Of a stretch of 64,000 nt of DNA, positions 39,829-50,989 are shown one piece after another. Within the stretch, counting starts at the first letter, position 1. Each line of letters begins with the position of its first letter. A program made the position numbers and the translations under genes. The notes under the pieces were generated by a model, which had not been told where the DNA came from, made no database searches, and worked only from the letters and a program-made list of their open reading frames with translations. Source of the DNA: Citrobacter amalonaticus (GTDB lineage: Bacteria; Pseudomonadota; Gammaproteobacteria; Enterobacterales; Enterobacteriaceae); contig NZ_JAGTXM010000002.1 of the NCBI RefSeq assembly GCF_018252635.1, forward strand, positions 124,001 to 188,000, written 5' to 3'.

Positions 39829-41220
39829 ATGAATTTTCCATTAATCGCGAACATTGTGGTGTTCGTCATTCTGCTGTTTGTGCTGGCGCAAGCCCGTCAT
39901 AAACAGTGGAGTCTGGCAAAGAAAGTGCTGGTCGGTCTGGTCATGGGGGTGCTCTTTGGCCTTGCGCTGCACACCATTTATGGTTCTGACAGCCAGGTGC
40001 TGAAAGATTCCGTTCAGTGGTTCAACATCGTCGGTAACGGTTATGTTCAACTGCTGCAAATGATCGTCATGCCGCTGGTATTTGCCTCGATTCTGAGCGC
40101 CGTGGCCCGCCTGCATAACGCCTCGCAGTTGGGAAAAATCAGTTTCCTGACCATCGGTACTCTGCTGTTTACCACATTGATTGCCGCACTGGTCGGTGTG
40201 CTGGTGACCAATCTGTTTGGCCTGACGGCTGAGGGTCTGGTTCAGGGCGGTGCCGAGACGGCGCGTCTGAATGCCATTGAAACCAACTATGTCGGCAAAG
40301 TGGCCGATCTCAGCGTTCCACAACTGGTGCTCTCATTTATACCGAAAAACCCGTTTGCCGATCTGACCGGCGCGAACCCGACGTCTATCATCAGCGTGGT
40401 CATTTTTGCCGCCTTCCTGGGTGTCGCCGCGCTGAAACTGCTGAAAGATGACGCGCCGAAAGGCGAGCGTGTACTGACTGCTATCGACACCCTGCAAAGC
40501 TGGGTGATGAAACTGGTTCGTCTGGTCATGCAGTTAACGCCATATGGCGTACTGGCGCTGATGACCAAAGTGGTGGCGGGTTCTAACCTGCAGGACATCA
40601 TTAAGCTGGGCAGCTTTGTCATCGCCTCGTATCTCGGTCTGGGCATTATGTTCGTCGTCCATGGCGTACTGCTGGGCGTGAACGGCGTGAGCCCGCTCAA
40701 GTACTTCCGTAAAGTGTGGCCGGTTCTGACCTTCGCGTTTACCAGTCGTTCCAGCGCCGCCTCTATCCCGCTGAACGTGGAGGCGCAAACCCGTCGTCTG
40801 GGCGTGCCGGAATCTATCGCCAGCTTCGCCGCCTCTTTTGGTGCGACGATCGGTCAGAACGGCTGTGCTGGTTTGTATCCGGCCATGCTGGCCGTTATGG
40901 TGGCACCGACGGTCGGCATTAACCCGCTGGATCCGGTCTGGATTGCGACGCTGGTCGGTATTGTGACCGTCAGCTCAGCCGGGGTGGCTGGTGTCGGTGG
41001 CGGCGCCACATTCGCCGCGCTGATCGTTCTGCCAGCAATGGGGCTGCCTGTCACGCTGGTAGCGCTGCTTATCTCCGTTGAACCGCTGATCGACATGGGC
41101 CGTACCGCGCTGAACGTCAGCGGGTCGATGACCGCCGGTACGCTGACCAGCCAGTGGCTGAAGCAAACCGATAAAACCATTCTTGACAGTGAGGACGACG
41201 CCGAACTGGCGCACCACTAA
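39829..41220 (+). CDS. tcyP: TcyP, cystine/sulfocysteine:cation symporter
   Basis: This 463-residue protein of the dicarboxylate/amino acid:cation symporter family (DAACS) imports L-cystine; it is the YdjN transporter of E. coli. About eight transmembrane helices precede two re-entrant loops: [17 protein letters not shown] (HP1, serine-rich) near residue 305 and [17 protein letters not shown] (HP2) near 385. The NGCAG segment on helix 7 corresponds to the NMDGT substrate/cation motif of other family members. A strong GGGGAT site and a terminator define a monocistronic unit. CysB controls it in E. coli. Confidence 0.95.
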   Translation: MNFPLIANIVVFVILLFVLAQARHKQWSLAKKVLVGLVMGVLFGLALHTIYGSDSQVLKDSVQWFNIVGNGYVQLLQMIVMPLVFASILSAVARLHNASQLGKISFLTIGTLLFTTLIAALVGVLVTNLFGLTAEGLVQGGAETARLNAIETNYVGKVADLSVPQLVLSFIPKNPFADLTGANPTSIISVVIFAAFLGVAALKLLKDDAPKGERVLTAIDTLQSWVMKLVRLVMQLTPYGVLALMTKVVAGSNLQDIIKLGSFVIASYLGLGIMFVVHGVLLGVNGVSPLKYFRKVWPVLTFAFTSRSSAASIPLNVEAQTRRLGVPESIASFAASFGATIGQNGCAGLYPAMLAVMVAPTVGINPLDPVWIATLVGIVTVSSAGVAGVGGGATFAALIVLPAMGLPVTLVALLISVEPLIDMGRTALNVSGSMTAGTLTSQWLKQTDKTILDSEDDAELAHH

Positions 41221-41238
41221 GCGTCCCAAAGACAGATA

Positions 41239-41262
41239 ACCGCCCTTCAGGGCGGTTTTTTT
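41239..41262 (+). terminator. tcyP terminator
   Basis: ACCGCCC / GGGCGGT stem with TTCA loop and seven T residues, 18 nt after the tcyP stop codon. Confidence 0.92.
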
Positions 41263-41271
41263 ATGCCGGAA

Positions 41272-41514
41272 TTACTCCGCTATTTCGTTTTCCTGACGGA
41301 CCTGATTTGCCCAGCGCTGGGCTGATTCCGCCTCGCTGAAGGCCGGCGATCGCTGGAACGACTCCCCCATTAAGACAAACGCGACATATTTCCCGCGTAA
41401 GATCCACACGTCACGAAACCCGTCCATTTTTATCGCATGTTCGGGCGGCGCAGGTTCAACACGCGGAACATAGCTAATAACCGGGCGATTTTGTTGGCGA
41501 AGAGGTTTCATCAT
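41272..41514 (-). CDS. cedA: CedA, cell division activator
   Basis: This 80-residue protein matches E. coli CedA in length when started at the ATG at 41514; a GTG at 41526 is also in frame. CedA was found as a multicopy suppressor of division inhibition after overinitiation (dnaAcos) and binds DNA and RNA polymerase. The conserved core HAIKMDGFRDVWILRGKYVA followed by FVLMGESF forms a small beta sheet, and the C-terminal helix is ESAQRWANQVRQENE. It converges on tcyP and is divergent from katE. E. coli ydjO, which lies between tcyP and cedA there, is absent. Confidence 0.93.
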   Translation of the reverse strand: MMKPLRQQNRPVISYVPRVEPAPPEHAIKMDGFRDVWILRGKYVAFVLMGESFQRSPAFSEAESAQRWANQVRQENEIAE

Positions 41515-41661
41515 TAATAGCTTCACTAAGACAAATTCAAAAATCAGAAAAGAACTATCTTAGCCGATTTTATCCCCGTCCGTCCTGCCCCGGGCGTGCT
41601 CTTTCCCCTTTCAACCGACGTTGTCATCCGCGTTCTGCCCGGCGGGATCACACGAGTGGAC

Positions 41662-41667
41662 TATAGT
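41662..41667 (+). promoter_or_regulatory. Putative sigma-S promoter of katE
   Basis: TATAGT preceded by C (CTATAGT) 63 nt before the katE start has the -10 and C(-13) features favoured by RpoS; katE in E. coli is strictly RpoS dependent. No good -35 is seen, which is usual for this class. Confidence 0.5.
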
Positions 41668-41729
41668 TAGGGGGTTTTTGACAAAAAAAACATCGACCCT
41701 TTCAGCAATGAAAAATGGAGACGAGTTCA

Positions 41730-43988
41730 ATGTCGCATAACGAGAAAAATCCCCATCCACACCAATCACCGGTACACGATCCACGCGAAGCAAAACCGGG
41801 TCTGGACTCTCTGGCACCTGACGACGGGTCGTATCGCCCTGTTCCTGAGCCGACGCCTCCCGGCATGCACCCCACGGCACCCGGCAGTCTGAAAGCCCCG
41901 GATACCAGCAATGACAAGCTGAGCGATCTGGAAAACGTCCGCACAGGTAGCGAGAATTATGCCCTTACTACCAACCAGGGCGTACGCATTGCCGATGACC
42001 AGAACTCGTTGCGAGCCGGGCATCGCGGTCCTACGCTGCTGGAAGATTTTATCTTGCGCGAAAAAATCACCCATTTTGACCATGAGCGCATTCCCGAGAG
42101 AATCGTCCACGCGCGCGGTTCGGCCGCACACGGATATTTCCAGCCCTACAAAAACCTTAGCGATATCACCAAAGCCGACTTTCTCTCCGACCCGGATAAA
42201 ATCACCCCGGTTTTCGTGCGTTTCTCCACCGTACAGGGCGGCGCAGGCTCGGCAGATACGGTGCGTGATATCCGTGGCTTTGCCACCAAGTTTTACACTG
42301 AAGAAGGCATTTTTGACCTGGTCGGTAATAACACGCCTGTCTTTTTTATTCAGGATGCGCACAAGTTTCCTGATTTCGTCCATGCCGTGAAACCGGAACC
42401 ACACTGGGCAATCCCCCAGGGGCAAAGTGCACATGACACCTTCTGGGATTACGTGTCGTTACAGCCGGAAACCCTGCATAACGTCATGTGGGCGATGTCC
42501 GATCGCGGCATTCCACGCAGTTATCGCACGATGGAAGGCTTTGGGATTCACACTTTTCGCCTAATCAATGCGGCGGGCAAGGCCACCTTCGTTCGTTTTC
42601 ACTGGAAACCCCTGGCAGGTAAAGCCTCACTGGTATGGGATGAAGCACAGAAGCTCACCGGCCGCGACCCGGACTTCCATCGCAGGGAACTGTGGGAAGC
42701 CATTGAAGCGGGTGATTTCCCGGAATATGAGCTGGGGCTGCAATTGATACCGGAAGAGGATGAATTGAAGTTCGATTTTGACTTACTGGATCCCACCAAA
42801 CTGATCCCTGAAGAACTGGTTCCGGTGCAGCGGGTCGGTAAAATGGTACTTAACCGCAACCCCGATAATTTCTTCGCCGAAAACGAACAGGTCGCCTTCC
42901 ATCCGGGTCACATCGTCCCCGGCATTGATTTCACGAACGATCCTCTTCTTCAGGGCCGTTTGTTTTCTTATACCGATACGCAAATCAGTCGTCTCGGCGG
43001 ACCTAATTTTCATGAAATCCCGATCAACCGTCCGACCTGCCCGTATCACAACTTCCAGCGTGACGGGATGCATCGGATGAGTATCGATACCAATCCGGCA
43101 AACTATGAACCCAATTCCATCAATGACAACTGGCCACGTGAAACGCCGCCGGGGCCGAAACGCGGCGGCTTTGAGTCATATCAGGAACGTGTCGAAGGCG
43201 ACAAAATCCGCGAACGTAGCCCCTCATTTGGCGAATACTACGCCCATCCTCGCCTGTTCTGGGCAAGCCAGACGCCCGTCGAGCAGTTGCATATCGTCGA
43301 TGCCTTCAGCTTTGAGTTGAGTAAGGTCGCTCGCACCTGGATCCGTGAGCGGGTGGTTGACCAACTGGCGCATATCGACATTAGCCTTGCGCAGGCGGTC
43401 GGGAAGAATCTGGGCATTGCCTTAACCGATGAGCAGACACAAATTGCCCCGCCGCCAGAGGTGAACGGACTGAAGAAAGATCCGTCGCTCAGTCTGTATG
43501 CCGTGCCGGATGGCGATATTAAAGGCCGCGTCGTCGGGATTTTACTTAACGGTAAGGTGAAATCAGCCGACCTGATGTCCATCCTGCCGGCGCTTAAGGC
43601 GAAGGGCGTTCACGCCAAACTGCTCTATTCACGGATGGGTGACATTGTTGCCGATGACGGTTCGCGACTGACCATCGCCGCCACCTTTGCCGGGGCACCG
43701 TCTCTCACCGTTGATGCGGTTATTGTACCGTGCGGCGACATCGCCGATATCGAGGACAACGGCGATGCGCAATACTACCTGCTGGAAGCGTATAAGCATC
43801 TCAAACCTATCGCGCTAGCCGGTGACGCACGGCGCTTTAAAGCGCAACTGCATATCGACAACCAGGGTGAGGAAGGCGTTGTGGAAGGCGATAACGCAGA
43901 TAGCCGTTTTATGGATGAACTGTTTTCGCTGATGGCAGCCCACCGCGTCTGGTCACGAACGGCTAAAATTCCGGCCGTACCGGCCTGA
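41730..43988 (+). CDS. katE: Catalase HPII
   Basis: KatE decomposes hydrogen peroxide in stationary phase, as a haem d tetramer. The 752-residue large-subunit catalase has an N-terminal extension rich in Pro and His (1-75), the beta-barrel with the distal His127 (VHARG) and Asn200 (VGNNTP), and the proximal Tyr414 in [13 protein letters not shown]; these are the E. coli residues shifted by one. The flavodoxin-like C-terminal domain starts near residue 595. The start at 41730 gives MSHNEKNPH, as in E. coli less one residue. Confidence 0.98.
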   Translation: MSHNEKNPHPHQSPVHDPREAKPGLDSLAPDDGSYRPVPEPTPPGMHPTAPGSLKAPDTSNDKLSDLENVRTGSENYALTTNQGVRIADDQNSLRAGHRGPTLLEDFILREKITHFDHERIPERIVHARGSAAHGYFQPYKNLSDITKADFLSDPDKITPVFVRFSTVQGGAGSADTVRDIRGFATKFYTEEGIFDLVGNNTPVFFIQDAHKFPDFVHAVKPEPHWAIPQGQSAHDTFWDYVSLQPETLHNVMWAMSDRGIPRSYRTMEGFGIHTFRLINAAGKATFVRFHWKPLAGKASLVWDEAQKLTGRDPDFHRRELWEAIEAGDFPEYELGLQLIPEEDELKFDFDLLDPTKLIPEELVPVQRVGKMVLNRNPDNFFAENEQVAFHPGHIVPGIDFTNDPLLQGRLFSYTDTQISRLGGPNFHEIPINRPTCPYHNFQRDGMHRMSIDTNPANYEPNSINDNWPRETPPGPKRGGFESYQERVEGDKIRERSPSFGEYYAHPRLFWASQTPVEQLHIVDAFSFELSKVARTWIRERVVDQLAHIDISLAQAVGKNLGIALTDEQTQIAPPPEVNGLKKDPSLSLYAVPDGDIKGRVVGILLNGKVKSADLMSILPALKAKGVHAKLLYSRMGDIVADDGSRLTIAATFAGAPSLTVDAVIVPCGDIADIEDNGDAQYYLLEAYKHLKPIALAGDARRFKAQLHIDNQGEEGVVEGDNADSRFMDELFSLMAAHRVWSRTAKIPAVPA

Positions 43989-44001
43989 GGCAGCAGCAGG
44001 C

Positions 44002-44028
44002 AAAAAAAAGCGGCGCACCACGCGCCGC
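44002..44028 (-). terminator. chb operon terminator
   Basis: Minus-strand stem GCGGCGC / GCGCCGC (44010-44016 and 44022-44028) with a 5-nt loop, followed by eight T residues, lies 12 nt after the chbG stop. It may also slow read-through from katE. Confidence 0.9.
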
Positions 44029-44039
44029 AAACTCAGGAG

Positions 44040-44798
44040 TCAGACATCAAGAAAACTGCCCAGACGGTAACCACGTTCGGCAATCGCGTACCTGAGCGAT
44101 GCCGACGTCAGCACGTCCAGTTCAGTCAAGCGGGGGTAACAATAGGCGCTCTGACGGATGATATTGTCGATAAACGCCGGGTGACACATCATTTCCAGTG
44201 AGGATTCTCCACGCTTTGCTGAAGCATCAAGAGCCTGCAGGAACAACGCTTCCGAAATCGCTTCCCCATAGAACTCACTGCTGAACCCTTGCGAGCAACG
44301 TAGCGTGGCCGGGAGATCGCCGGGCTGGAGCACCGCCTGACGATCAATGCGCAGCGCAATATTACGTTCTGCGGCAAAATGTGCGACAAGGGGGAAGATC
44401 TGCGGAAACATATGCACATGGTGATGGCTATCCAGATGCGTAGGCTCCCGCCCGAACAGGTCGATGAAACGCTGGTACTGACAGGCAAGTTCACGGGCGA
44501 TTTCGTCCAACGGCAGCGTATCTTCCTCTGCCATCTGCCAGATCCATTTTCCCAGATGCCCTTCACGGGTTAAACCCGGCATCTCGGTAAGCGGTTTTCC
44601 CAGCGTCAGAACAAAGTGCATCCCTACTGCCAATGTCGGCAGGTCACGGCTCAAGGTGACCGCATGCTCAATGGCATCACCGTTCACCAGTGCCGTAGTC
44701 GAGGTCACCACGCCGTGGCGACAGGCTTCCACGATGCCGTAGTTTTGCCCTTTGCTCAGACCAAAATCGTCCGCGTTTACAATCAATAAGCGTTCCAT
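44040..44798 (-). CDS. chbG: ChbG, chito-oligosaccharide mono-deacetylase
   Basis: ChbG (YdjC family) removes one acetyl group from chitobiose 6-phosphate and related chito-oligosaccharides; the product is both the inducer for ChbR and the substrate form for ChbF. The 252-residue protein has the metal-binding VNADDFGLS (Asp10/Asp11) near the N-terminus and [12 protein letters not shown] near residue 122, whose His residues bind metal. It is last in the chbBCARFG operon, 11 nt after chbF. Confidence 0.95.
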   Translation of the reverse strand: MERLLIVNADDFGLSKGQNYGIVEACRHGVVTSTTALVNGDAIEHAVTLSRDLPTLAVGMHFVLTLGKPLTEMPGLTREGHLGKWIWQMAEEDTLPLDEIARELACQYQRFIDLFGREPTHLDSHHHVHMFPQIFPLVAHFAAERNIALRIDRQAVLQPGDLPATLRCSQGFSSEFYGEAISEALFLQALDASAKRGESSLEMMCHPAFIDNIIRQSAYCYPRLTELDVLTSASLRYAIAERGYRLGSFLDV

Positions 44799-44809
44799 AG
44801 CCGACCTCT

Positions 44810-46165
44810 TTAGTGTTGTGCGTCTTTAAGCTTCGCAATGCACCCGGCAAAGTTTGGCAACCATTTTTCGTGCGCCAAAATCAGTTCACGCGCCAGCCCT
44901 TCTGCGTCGTGGTCCGAATGCACCAGCGGACTCAGGTTAAGCGCTAACAACACATCATTAAGCTCACCGCTCAGCGCCGCGTTGCTGGCCGCCACTTCAA
45001 AGCCTTTGATGGTATAGATCAATCCCAACACTTTCTCGTCAAAATGGGTGATACGCGGCGTCGGCGTCGCCCCATTGCGGCCCAGCGTACAGGTCATCTC
45101 TACCGCCCAGTCGGCCGGAATGTTATCGACGTGGCCGTGATGCGGAATATTGACGTAATGCTCGGTCTGCTTGTCATTGAAAATCGCATTAATGACTTCA
45201 CAGGCGGCGTCAGAGTAGTACGCCCCCCCGCGCTGTTCCAGCTCCTTCGGCTTGATGTTCAGCTCCGGGTTCTTATACAGTTCAAACAGCTGTTTCTCGA
45301 CCTTCTGTACCACCTGGGCCCGCGCGCCGCCCTTGTAGTATTCGCCTATCTCAATCGCCAGCATCTCTTTTTGCTTGAAGTAGTACAGCAGATACGAGCA
45401 CGGCAGCAGATTCAGAGAACGAATCAGCCCTTCGCTGAACGGCAGATCGAAAATATTTTTCACCGTGGACGCTTTAAGCTGGCCCGAGGCTACGCCATCC
45501 AGCAGCTCAGCAAAGCGTGACTGCCCATTGACGATCACATCTTTGATGAACACCATGTGGTTGAGGCCAAACAGGTCGATCGACAGTTCATCACTCTCTT
45601 TCAGCGCCAGCACATCATGAATGAACATTTTCATCCCGACCGGAATGTTGCACACGCCAATAAAGCGTTTGAAGTTCGTATGACGATAGACCGCTTCGGT
45701 CACCATGCCAGCCGGATTAGTAAAGTTGATCACCCAGGCATTCGGGCACAGTTCTTCCACATCGTTAATAATGTCGAAAATCACCGGGATCGTGCGCAGG
45801 CCTTTAAACAGACCACCGGCACCGTTGGTTTCCTGTCCCAGGTAGCCGTGACTCAGCGGAATACGCTCATCCAATTCACGCGCTTTCAACTGCCCTACGC
45901 GCAGTTGAGTGGTCACGAAATCGGCATCTTTCAGCGCTTCGCGACGATCCAGGGTCTTGAACACCTTCATCGGCACGCCGGCTTTTGCGATCATGCGCTG
46001 ACAAAGTTGGTAAATAATATCCAGTTTCTCTTCGCCGCCTTCGACATCAACCAGCCACAATTCGGAAACCGGCAGCTCGTGGTAGCGCTTAATAAACCCT
46101 TCCAGCAATTCCGGGGTGTAGCTGCTGCCGCCACCAATGGTGACGACTTTTAATTTCTGGCTCAT
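44810..46165 (-). CDS. chbF: ChbF, 6-phospho-glucosidase (GH4) for chitobiose 6-phosphate
   Basis: ChbF hydrolyses phosphorylated chitobiose and cellobiose with an NAD-dependent redox mechanism and a divalent metal, as in glycoside hydrolase family 4. The 451-residue protein has the NAD loop [12 protein letters not shown] (9-20), the GQETNGAGG motif, and the metal-ligand Cys in GVCNIPVGM with His in FGLNHMVF. Deacetylation by ChbG is needed before it acts on chitobiose 6-phosphate. Confidence 0.96.
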   Translation of the reverse strand: MSQKLKVVTIGGGSSYTPELLEGFIKRYHELPVSELWLVDVEGGEEKLDIIYQLCQRMIAKAGVPMKVFKTLDRREALKDADFVTTQLRVGQLKARELDERIPLSHGYLGQETNGAGGLFKGLRTIPVIFDIINDVEELCPNAWVINFTNPAGMVTEAVYRHTNFKRFIGVCNIPVGMKMFIHDVLALKESDELSIDLFGLNHMVFIKDVIVNGQSRFAELLDGVASGQLKASTVKNIFDLPFSEGLIRSLNLLPCSYLLYYFKQKEMLAIEIGEYYKGGARAQVVQKVEKQLFELYKNPELNIKPKELEQRGGAYYSDAACEVINAIFNDKQTEHYVNIPHHGHVDNIPADWAVEMTCTLGRNGATPTPRITHFDEKVLGLIYTIKGFEVAASNAALSGELNDVLLALNLSPLVHSDHDAEGLARELILAHEKWLPNFAGCIAKLKDAQH

Positions 46166-46284
46166 CGTTTCTCCCTTCAGTGCTTAACACTGGCGTGAAT
46201 GATGCTTTGCCCTTCAGTCAGATATGACGCAGGCGTCCCGCGTCAATGATGGGCAAGCGTAAACCTGGTTGTTGAGTAAAATAA

Positions 46285-47127
46285 TTACTGATTATATTGC
46301 GTGAGTTTTTTTCTGTAGCTATTAGGCGTAAACGACGTCATTTTTTTAAACGTCTTAATAAACAGACTTGGACTACTGTATCCCGCTTCATACGCAATAT
46401 CCGTTACGGAGTAGTTGGTCATCTCCAGCTGTTTCTTGGCAAAGTTGATACGAATTTCATTAATTAATTGCATCGGTGTTTTGCTGTAATAACGCTGGGT
46501 CGCTCGCGTCAGGTATTCCTGGGACTTTGCGGACAGAGAAATCATATTTTCCAGAGCGTTTTCACCAAACTGCGCTTTATTGTGCATGGTTTCCACGGTG
46601 GCTTTCAGCCACTGCGGAATATCATCAAGAACCTGTTCTTCACGATAATGGCGCAGGCGGTTGATAATGTAGAAGGTGACCACTTCAACAAATTCTTCCA
46701 GCCCGGTATCACGAAAATTGAGCGAGGCGATAACCGTCTCGACATAGGTTAAAAATGCGCTGTTGGTGCGATAGACCTGCGATGCCACAAAACAGAACGG
46801 CATAAGCGGGCTGTAGTGCTGTTCAAAAAAACGTTTACTGATGCCAACGTTAAGAATACGCGTCGAACCGAACTCATAGAAGCTCTGGTGGTGCGAACCG
46901 AGCGGGACAAACACAAAATCCCCCCGTTCCAGCAGCACGCGTTTACCGTTGATCTCCTGGTAATAGCGCCCCGTAAGCACCAGCGTAAACTCATAGTAAT
47001 CGTGCTGATGCAGACCGCAGGCGCTCTCTGTCTTGTTGTAGATAAAGACATGGAAATTTTTACCGTTAAACAACTGTTGTTCACGGGCAATGGTGATTTC
47101 CGGTGCGGTAGCCTGTAGTTGCATCAT
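46285..47127 (-). CDS. chbR: ChbR, AraC-type regulator of the chb operon
   Basis: ChbR represses the chb operon without inducer and activates it with the deacetylated phosphorylated sugar. The 280-residue protein has a cupin sensor domain (about 20-110; [20 protein letters not shown]) and a C-terminal AraC helix-turn-helix pair (about 180-278; [19 protein letters not shown]). ATG at 47127 is preferred to a TTG one codon upstream. It is 7 nt from chbA, so it is translated from the operon message; 119 nt of noncoding sequence follow before chbF. Confidence 0.95.
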   Translation of the reverse strand: MMQLQATAPEITIAREQQLFNGKNFHVFIYNKTESACGLHQHDYYEFTLVLTGRYYQEINGKRVLLERGDFVFVPLGSHHQSFYEFGSTRILNVGISKRFFEQHYSPLMPFCFVASQVYRTNSAFLTYVETVIASLNFRDTGLEEFVEVVTFYIINRLRHYREEQVLDDIPQWLKATVETMHNKAQFGENALENMISLSAKSQEYLTRATQRYYSKTPMQLINEIRINFAKKQLEMTNYSVTDIAYEAGYSSPSLFIKTFKKMTSFTPNSYRKKLTQYNQ

Positions 47128-47134
47128 CAACTCC

Positions 47135-47485
47135 TTACTGTTTCAGCTTCTCATGAAGCTCAATCAACTCTGTCACCAGTTCGCGTGCCAGCATTGACGT
47201 CATCAGGTGATCCTGCGCGTGAACCAGAACCAGACTGACTTTCATTTTACCTTCGCCCTGATCGCCTTCAATCAGTTTCGTCTGCACCAGATGCGCTTCG
47301 TTCAGCGCCATGCGCGACTGCTCCATCATCGTTTTCGCGGCGTCGAAATCCCCCTGCTTAGCCTGTTTTAAGGCCGCGTAGGCCAGACTGCGCGCCTGTC
47401 CGGAGTTGATGATAAGCCCCATCACCACTTCTTCAAGCTCTTCGGCTTCGGTCTGCGTATCGGTAATATTCTCGAGATCCATCAT
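47135..47485 (-). CDS. chbA: ChbA, PTS enzyme IIA for chitobiose
   Basis: This 116-residue all-helical enzyme IIA of the lactose/chitobiose PTS family accepts phosphate from HPr at His89, located in [11 protein letters not shown] at the E. coli position, and passes it to ChbB. The Asp of QDH at residue 92 helps bind the trimer's metal. The first 16 residues are acidic and flexible. It lies between chbC and chbR. Confidence 0.97.
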   Translation of the reverse strand: MMDLENITDTQTEAEELEEVVMGLIINSGQARSLAYAALKQAKQGDFDAAKTMMEQSRMALNEAHLVQTKLIEGDQGEGKMKVSLVLVHAQDHLMTSMLARELVTELIELHEKLKQ

Positions 47486-47537
47486 AAATCATTCCTCTTT
47501 GACGGCCCGGCATGCGTCGCCACATGCCGGGTTAAAC

Positions 47538-48896
47538 TTAGAATTTCAGTGCGTTAGCGATATCTTCTTCGCTCTCTTCCTTGTCGATAGCGTTCTGCGC
47601 TTTGTTCGCCACCACCACGAACGGAAGGTAAATCAGCGTCGCAATCCCTAAGTTGAACAAGGCGACCAGCAGAGCCGCAACGCTCCCGTTGGTGTTAAAG
47701 AACGCTCCCAGCCCGGTGGGCATGGTCCACGGCGCGATGTTAGTAATCGGCGGGATGATCCCCATGTAATACGCTATCAGCGTAATCGCGGCCAGAATCG
47801 GCTGTACCAGAATGAACGGAATAAACATCACCGGGTTCATGATGATCGGCAGACCAAACAGAATCGGTTCGTTAATCTGGAAAATACCTGAAGGCAGTGC
47901 CAGTTTCGCCACCTGACGGTAATCCGCACGGCGAGAGGCGATAAAGATGGCAAGGATCAGACCCAGTGTTGCACCGCTACCGCCGAGGAAGATAAAGGAG
48001 TCAAGCATTGGCTTCGCCCAGACGTGGAACGTCTTACCGGCGGCCAGCGCAGCATCCACTGAACCGTACTGCTGATAGATAGCGATGTTTTCCAGCGCCC
48101 ATGGCGTCATGATGCCGCTGTCGAGCGCCGTCAGCGCCAGGGAACCGTGGATACCGAAGAACCACAGCAGCGGAACAAAGAGCACATACGCCCAGCCAAC
48201 CACACTGCCCAGCGACGCCAGCGGTGTAGAGATGGTGTCCATAATGATCTGGTGGAAGTTAGTTCCCCAGGTCGTCAGTGCCCAGGCAATGATCCCCATA
48301 ATGGAAAGGATAATAAAGCCCGGAATCAATGCTGAGAATGAACGGGAGACGGATGCAGGCACGCTATCGGGTAATTTAATGACCCAGTTGCGATGGACGA
48401 TAAAGGTAAACATTTCCGCGACCACCAGACCGATAATAATACCGGAAATGATATTCGCGCCGCCCAGCCAGTTCGCCCCGACCGCATAGGCTTCGCCCAC
48501 ACTGTAAGGCGTGACGGTCATAAAGGCTGCAACGGATAACAGACCGGCCGCAAGAGCGTCGACTTTACGTTCTTCTGCCAGCGCCATACCGATAAAAAAT
48601 GGCGCCATCAGGGACATAATACCCAGCGTACCGTTATAGACGTTTCCGCCGATACCTTTCAGACTATTAAGGTTTTCAATGGTTGACGCATCCAGTCGAA
48701 CACCGAGGGAATAAAAAAACGACCCCTCCCCAAAGCTCAGGAAAACGTTATTGATTAATACAAACATCGCCCCCGCGAGGGTTAATGGCATTAAACGAAT
48801 AAAACCGTTTTTGATTGCATTAACGTGTGGCTGCTTTCCTATTTTGACAGCAAAAGGAAGGAGTACCTTTTCAAGTGAAGCAATGACGTTACTCAT
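47538..48896 (-). CDS. chbC: ChbC, PTS enzyme IIC (permease) for chitobiose
   Basis: This 452-residue membrane component of the N,N'-diacetylchitobiose PTS moves the sugar into the cell while it is phosphorylated by ChbB. It has about ten transmembrane segments, including [19 protein letters not shown] with the substrate-binding His and the re-entrant region [17 protein letters not shown] with its conserved Glu. The gene is separated from chbB by 81 nt that contain an sRNA target and a hairpin. Confidence 0.96.
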   Translation of the reverse strand: MSNVIASLEKVLLPFAVKIGKQPHVNAIKNGFIRLMPLTLAGAMFVLINNVFLSFGEGSFFYSLGVRLDASTIENLNSLKGIGGNVYNGTLGIMSLMAPFFIGMALAEERKVDALAAGLLSVAAFMTVTPYSVGEAYAVGANWLGGANIISGIIIGLVVAEMFTFIVHRNWVIKLPDSVPASVSRSFSALIPGFIILSIMGIIAWALTTWGTNFHQIIMDTISTPLASLGSVVGWAYVLFVPLLWFFGIHGSLALTALDSGIMTPWALENIAIYQQYGSVDAALAAGKTFHVWAKPMLDSFIFLGGSGATLGLILAIFIASRRADYRQVAKLALPSGIFQINEPILFGLPIIMNPVMFIPFILVQPILAAITLIAYYMGIIPPITNIAPWTMPTGLGAFFNTNGSVAALLVALFNLGIATLIYLPFVVVANKAQNAIDKEESEEDIANALKF

Positions 48897-48914
48897 AGAA
48901 AAATACCCTTAAAA

Positions 48915-48935
48915 ACCGCAATTAATTATTGCGGT
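48915..48935 (-). terminator. Intercistronic hairpin between chbB and chbC
   Basis: On the minus strand ACCGCAAT / ATTGCGGT form a perfect 8-bp stem followed by TTTTT (48914-48911 side), a terminator-like structure. It lies between the ChiX-like site and chbC and may cause partial termination or processing. Confidence 0.55.
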
Positions 48936-48941
48936 ATATGT

Positions 48942-48964
48942 AAATGAAATAACTCTTTGACGGG
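48942..48964 (-). promoter_or_regulatory. ChiX (MicM) sRNA target site in the chbBC spacer
   Basis: The plus strand reads AAATGAAAT-AA-CTCTTTGACGGG, almost the same as the seed region of ChiX as I recall it, so the minus-strand mRNA is complementary to ChiX with a 2-nt mismatch in the middle. In E. coli and Salmonella this spacer sequesters ChiX and triggers its decay when the chb operon is expressed, which derepresses chiP. The chiX gene is not in this window. Confidence 0.8.
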
Positions 48965-48977
48965 AAAATTTAAAATA

Positions 48978-49298
48978 TTAATTTGCAGCGGCTTTTTTAA
49001 TTGCTGCAACCGCAGCCTTAAGCACGCCTAAACCATCGACTTTGCCATACAGCAGCGAGTCAATCACTTCTACAGGTTTGTTCGGTAACAAACGCTGAAT
49101 TTCGGGCAACATATAACCAATTTGCGGACCTAATAATACAACATCGGCATTCGGTCCTTTTTCTCCGGCGAGGGTTTCCGGGAATGCTTCAATAATAACC
49201 GGGACTTCATACTTTTCCGCCTGCGCACGCATCTTTGACACTAACAAAGAGGTAGACATACCCGCAGAGCAAAACAGATAAATGTGTTTCTTTTCCAT
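48978..49298 (-). CDS. chbB: ChbB, PTS enzyme IIB for chitobiose
   Basis: This 106-residue enzyme IIB of the lactose/cellobiose class carries the phosphocysteine Cys10 in [12 protein letters not shown], which receives phosphate from ChbA His89 and passes it to the sugar at ChbC. The following P-loop residues [10 protein letters not shown] are typical of the class. It is the first gene of chbBCARFG. Confidence 0.97.
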   Translation of the reverse strand: MEKKHIYLFCSAGMSTSLLVSKMRAQAEKYEVPVIIEAFPETLAGEKGPNADVVLLGPQIGYMLPEIQRLLPNKPVEVIDSLLYGKVDGLGVLKAAVAAIKKAAAN

Positions 49299-49391
49299 TC
49301 AGACCTTCCTCATGTGCGATTATCTGTCAACCAGACACGCCGCAAGTCTTAACCTGCATCTATGCTCTGGATAACCTGCGTAACCGAAAAC

Positions 49392-49412
49392 TTATTTCTG
49401 TGTCTGAAATGA
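49392..49412 (-). promoter_or_regulatory. NagC-like operator upstream of chbB
   Basis: TTATTTCTGTGTCTGAAATGA has the TTATTT-N9-AAATRA pattern of NagC sites and lies 94 nt upstream of chbB. NagC represses chb in E. coli. The same sequence includes TGTGT-N6-TGAGT, a weak CRP-like match. Confidence 0.5.
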
Positions 49413-49542
49413 GTATACGGCATCGCACCCGCGGATGGTATTTCCTTGACCAACTAAATTGTCTCTCATTGACCTGGCGTTATGACCCCCTTCACACTTC
49501 GGGTAAATAATTCGCATCAATAAATAAGATCATCTTCGTTAC

Positions 49543-49565
49543 AAAAAAACCGGCCAGCGGCCGGT
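49543..49565 (-). terminator. osmE terminator
   Basis: ACCGGCC / GGCCGGT stem (49549-49555 and 49559-49565) with a 3-nt AGC loop and a run of seven T on the minus strand, 27 nt after the osmE stop. Confidence 0.88.
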
Positions 49566-49592
49566 TCATTGAGCTGTACAGGCAGTAGACAG

Positions 49593-49937
49593 TTATTGTG
49601 ACTTCGCTGCCTGCGGGTCGGTATCGTACTCAGCGCAGCTCTGGTAGCCTGAGTTGATAACATGACCGGTGTCATCCAGCGCCACGAAATAGGTTTCTGC
49701 TTTACCATCACGTTGACCCAGGATGTAGGTCTGACAAGTACCGCGAGCATGGATCATGCTCACCTCAGACGACGGTTTCCCGGCAATCTGTGCAACCTGG
49801 GCGCGACTCATGCCTTTTTTCACATCTTTGACCACAGGCTGGACAAACTGGTCTTTGGTGCGATCGTACGCCGTACACCCTGCCAGCATTGTTAATACTG
49901 CTGCTGCACTAAAAATTCCTGCAATAGTCCTGTTCAT
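49593..49937 (-). CDS. osmE: OsmE, osmotically inducible lipoprotein
   Basis: This 114-residue lipoprotein has a signal peptide with lipobox MLAGC (Cys21). The mature part carries a SmpA/OmlA (BamE-like) fold with [19 protein letters not shown] near residue 40. OsmE is induced by high osmolarity and RpoS in E. coli and its exact role is not settled. It is divergent from nadE, as in E. coli. Confidence 0.93.
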   Translation of the reverse strand: MNRTIAGIFSAAAVLTMLAGCTAYDRTKDQFVQPVVKDVKKGMSRAQVAQIAGKPSSEVSMIHARGTCQTYILGQRDGKAETYFVALDDTGHVINSGYQSCAEYDTDPQAAKSQ

Positions 49938-50157
49938 TTTCCGTCCTCTTGTTTATCAGCGTGTTATATAAGCCTGGAATACATTATGACATTTTTCAAG
50001 CTAACGCTTAGCACGCGAATATTTTGTCAGATTCCGTTCAGACGGCAGGATGTCGTTTTAAGCGCCACCTAACCTGTGTTCACTTGTCGTTTGCACAGCA
50101 AAGGGTTAGCTTTATCACAGTCCGATTTTATTCTTTATACATTAAGGAGGTGGGGAA

Positions 50158-50985
50158 ATGACTCTGCAACACGAGATCATCAAGGCGCTAGGCGCAAAAC
50201 CGCACATTAATCCGGAAGAAGAAATTCGCCGCAGCGTGGATTTCCTGAAAGCGTATCTGCAACGTTATCCCTTCCTGAAAAGTCTGGTGCTGGGCATCAG
50301 CGGGGGGCAAGACTCAACGCTGGCAGGCAAACTTTGTCAGATCGCCATCAGCGAGTTGCGTGCTGAAACCGGTAACGATGCGCTGCAGTTTATTGCCGTT
50401 CGCCTGCCCTATGGCGTTCAGGCTGATGAGCAGGATTGCCAGGACGCCATCGACTTTATCCAGCCGGATCGCGTGTTAACCGTCAATATCAAAGGTGCGG
50501 TACTGGCGAGTGAGCAGGCCCTGCGTGAAGCCGGTATTGAACTGAGCGATTTCGTCCGTGGCAATGAAAAAGCCCGTGAACGCATGAAGGCACAGTACAG
50601 TATCGCAGGCATGACCAGCGGTGTGGTGGTCGGCACCGATCATGCGGCAGAAGCCATCACCGGTTTCTTCACCAAGTACGGTGACGGTGGTACGGATATT
50701 AACCCACTGTTTCGCCTCAACAAGCGTCAGGGGAAACAGCTGCTGGCGACGTTAGGTTGCCCGGAACACCTTTACAAGAAAGCCCCCACTGCCGATCTCG
50801 AAGACGATCGCCCTTCACTGCCGGATGAAGCCGCGCTGGGCGTGACCTATGAGAACATTGACGACTATCTGGAAGGGAAAGCGGTGGATGTCGCCATCGC
50901 AAAAATCATTGAAGGCTGGTATCTGAAGACAGAGCATAAGCGCCGTCCACCCATTACCGTATTTGATGATTTCTGGAAACAGTAA
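50158..50985 (+). CDS. nadE: NH3-dependent NAD+ synthetase
   Basis: NadE makes NAD+ from nicotinic acid adenine dinucleotide, ammonia and ATP. The 275-residue enzyme lacks a glutaminase domain, so it is the ammonia-dependent type. It has the N-type ATP pyrophosphatase P-loop SGGQDS (48-53), [20 protein letters not shown] near residue 160 and the C-terminal loop [15 protein letters not shown], which closes over the substrate. A consensus AAGGAGGTG site precedes the ATG. Confidence 0.97.
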   Translation: MTLQHEIIKALGAKPHINPEEEIRRSVDFLKAYLQRYPFLKSLVLGISGGQDSTLAGKLCQIAISELRAETGNDALQFIAVRLPYGVQADEQDCQDAIDFIQPDRVLTVNIKGAVLASEQALREAGIELSDFVRGNEKARERMKAQYSIAGMTSGVVVGTDHAAEAITGFFTKYGDGGTDINPLFRLNKRQGKQLLATLGCPEHLYKKAPTADLEDDRPSLPDEAALGVTYENIDDYLEGKAVDVAIAKIIEGWYLKTEHKRRPPITVFDDFWKQ

Positions 50986-50989
50986 GATT

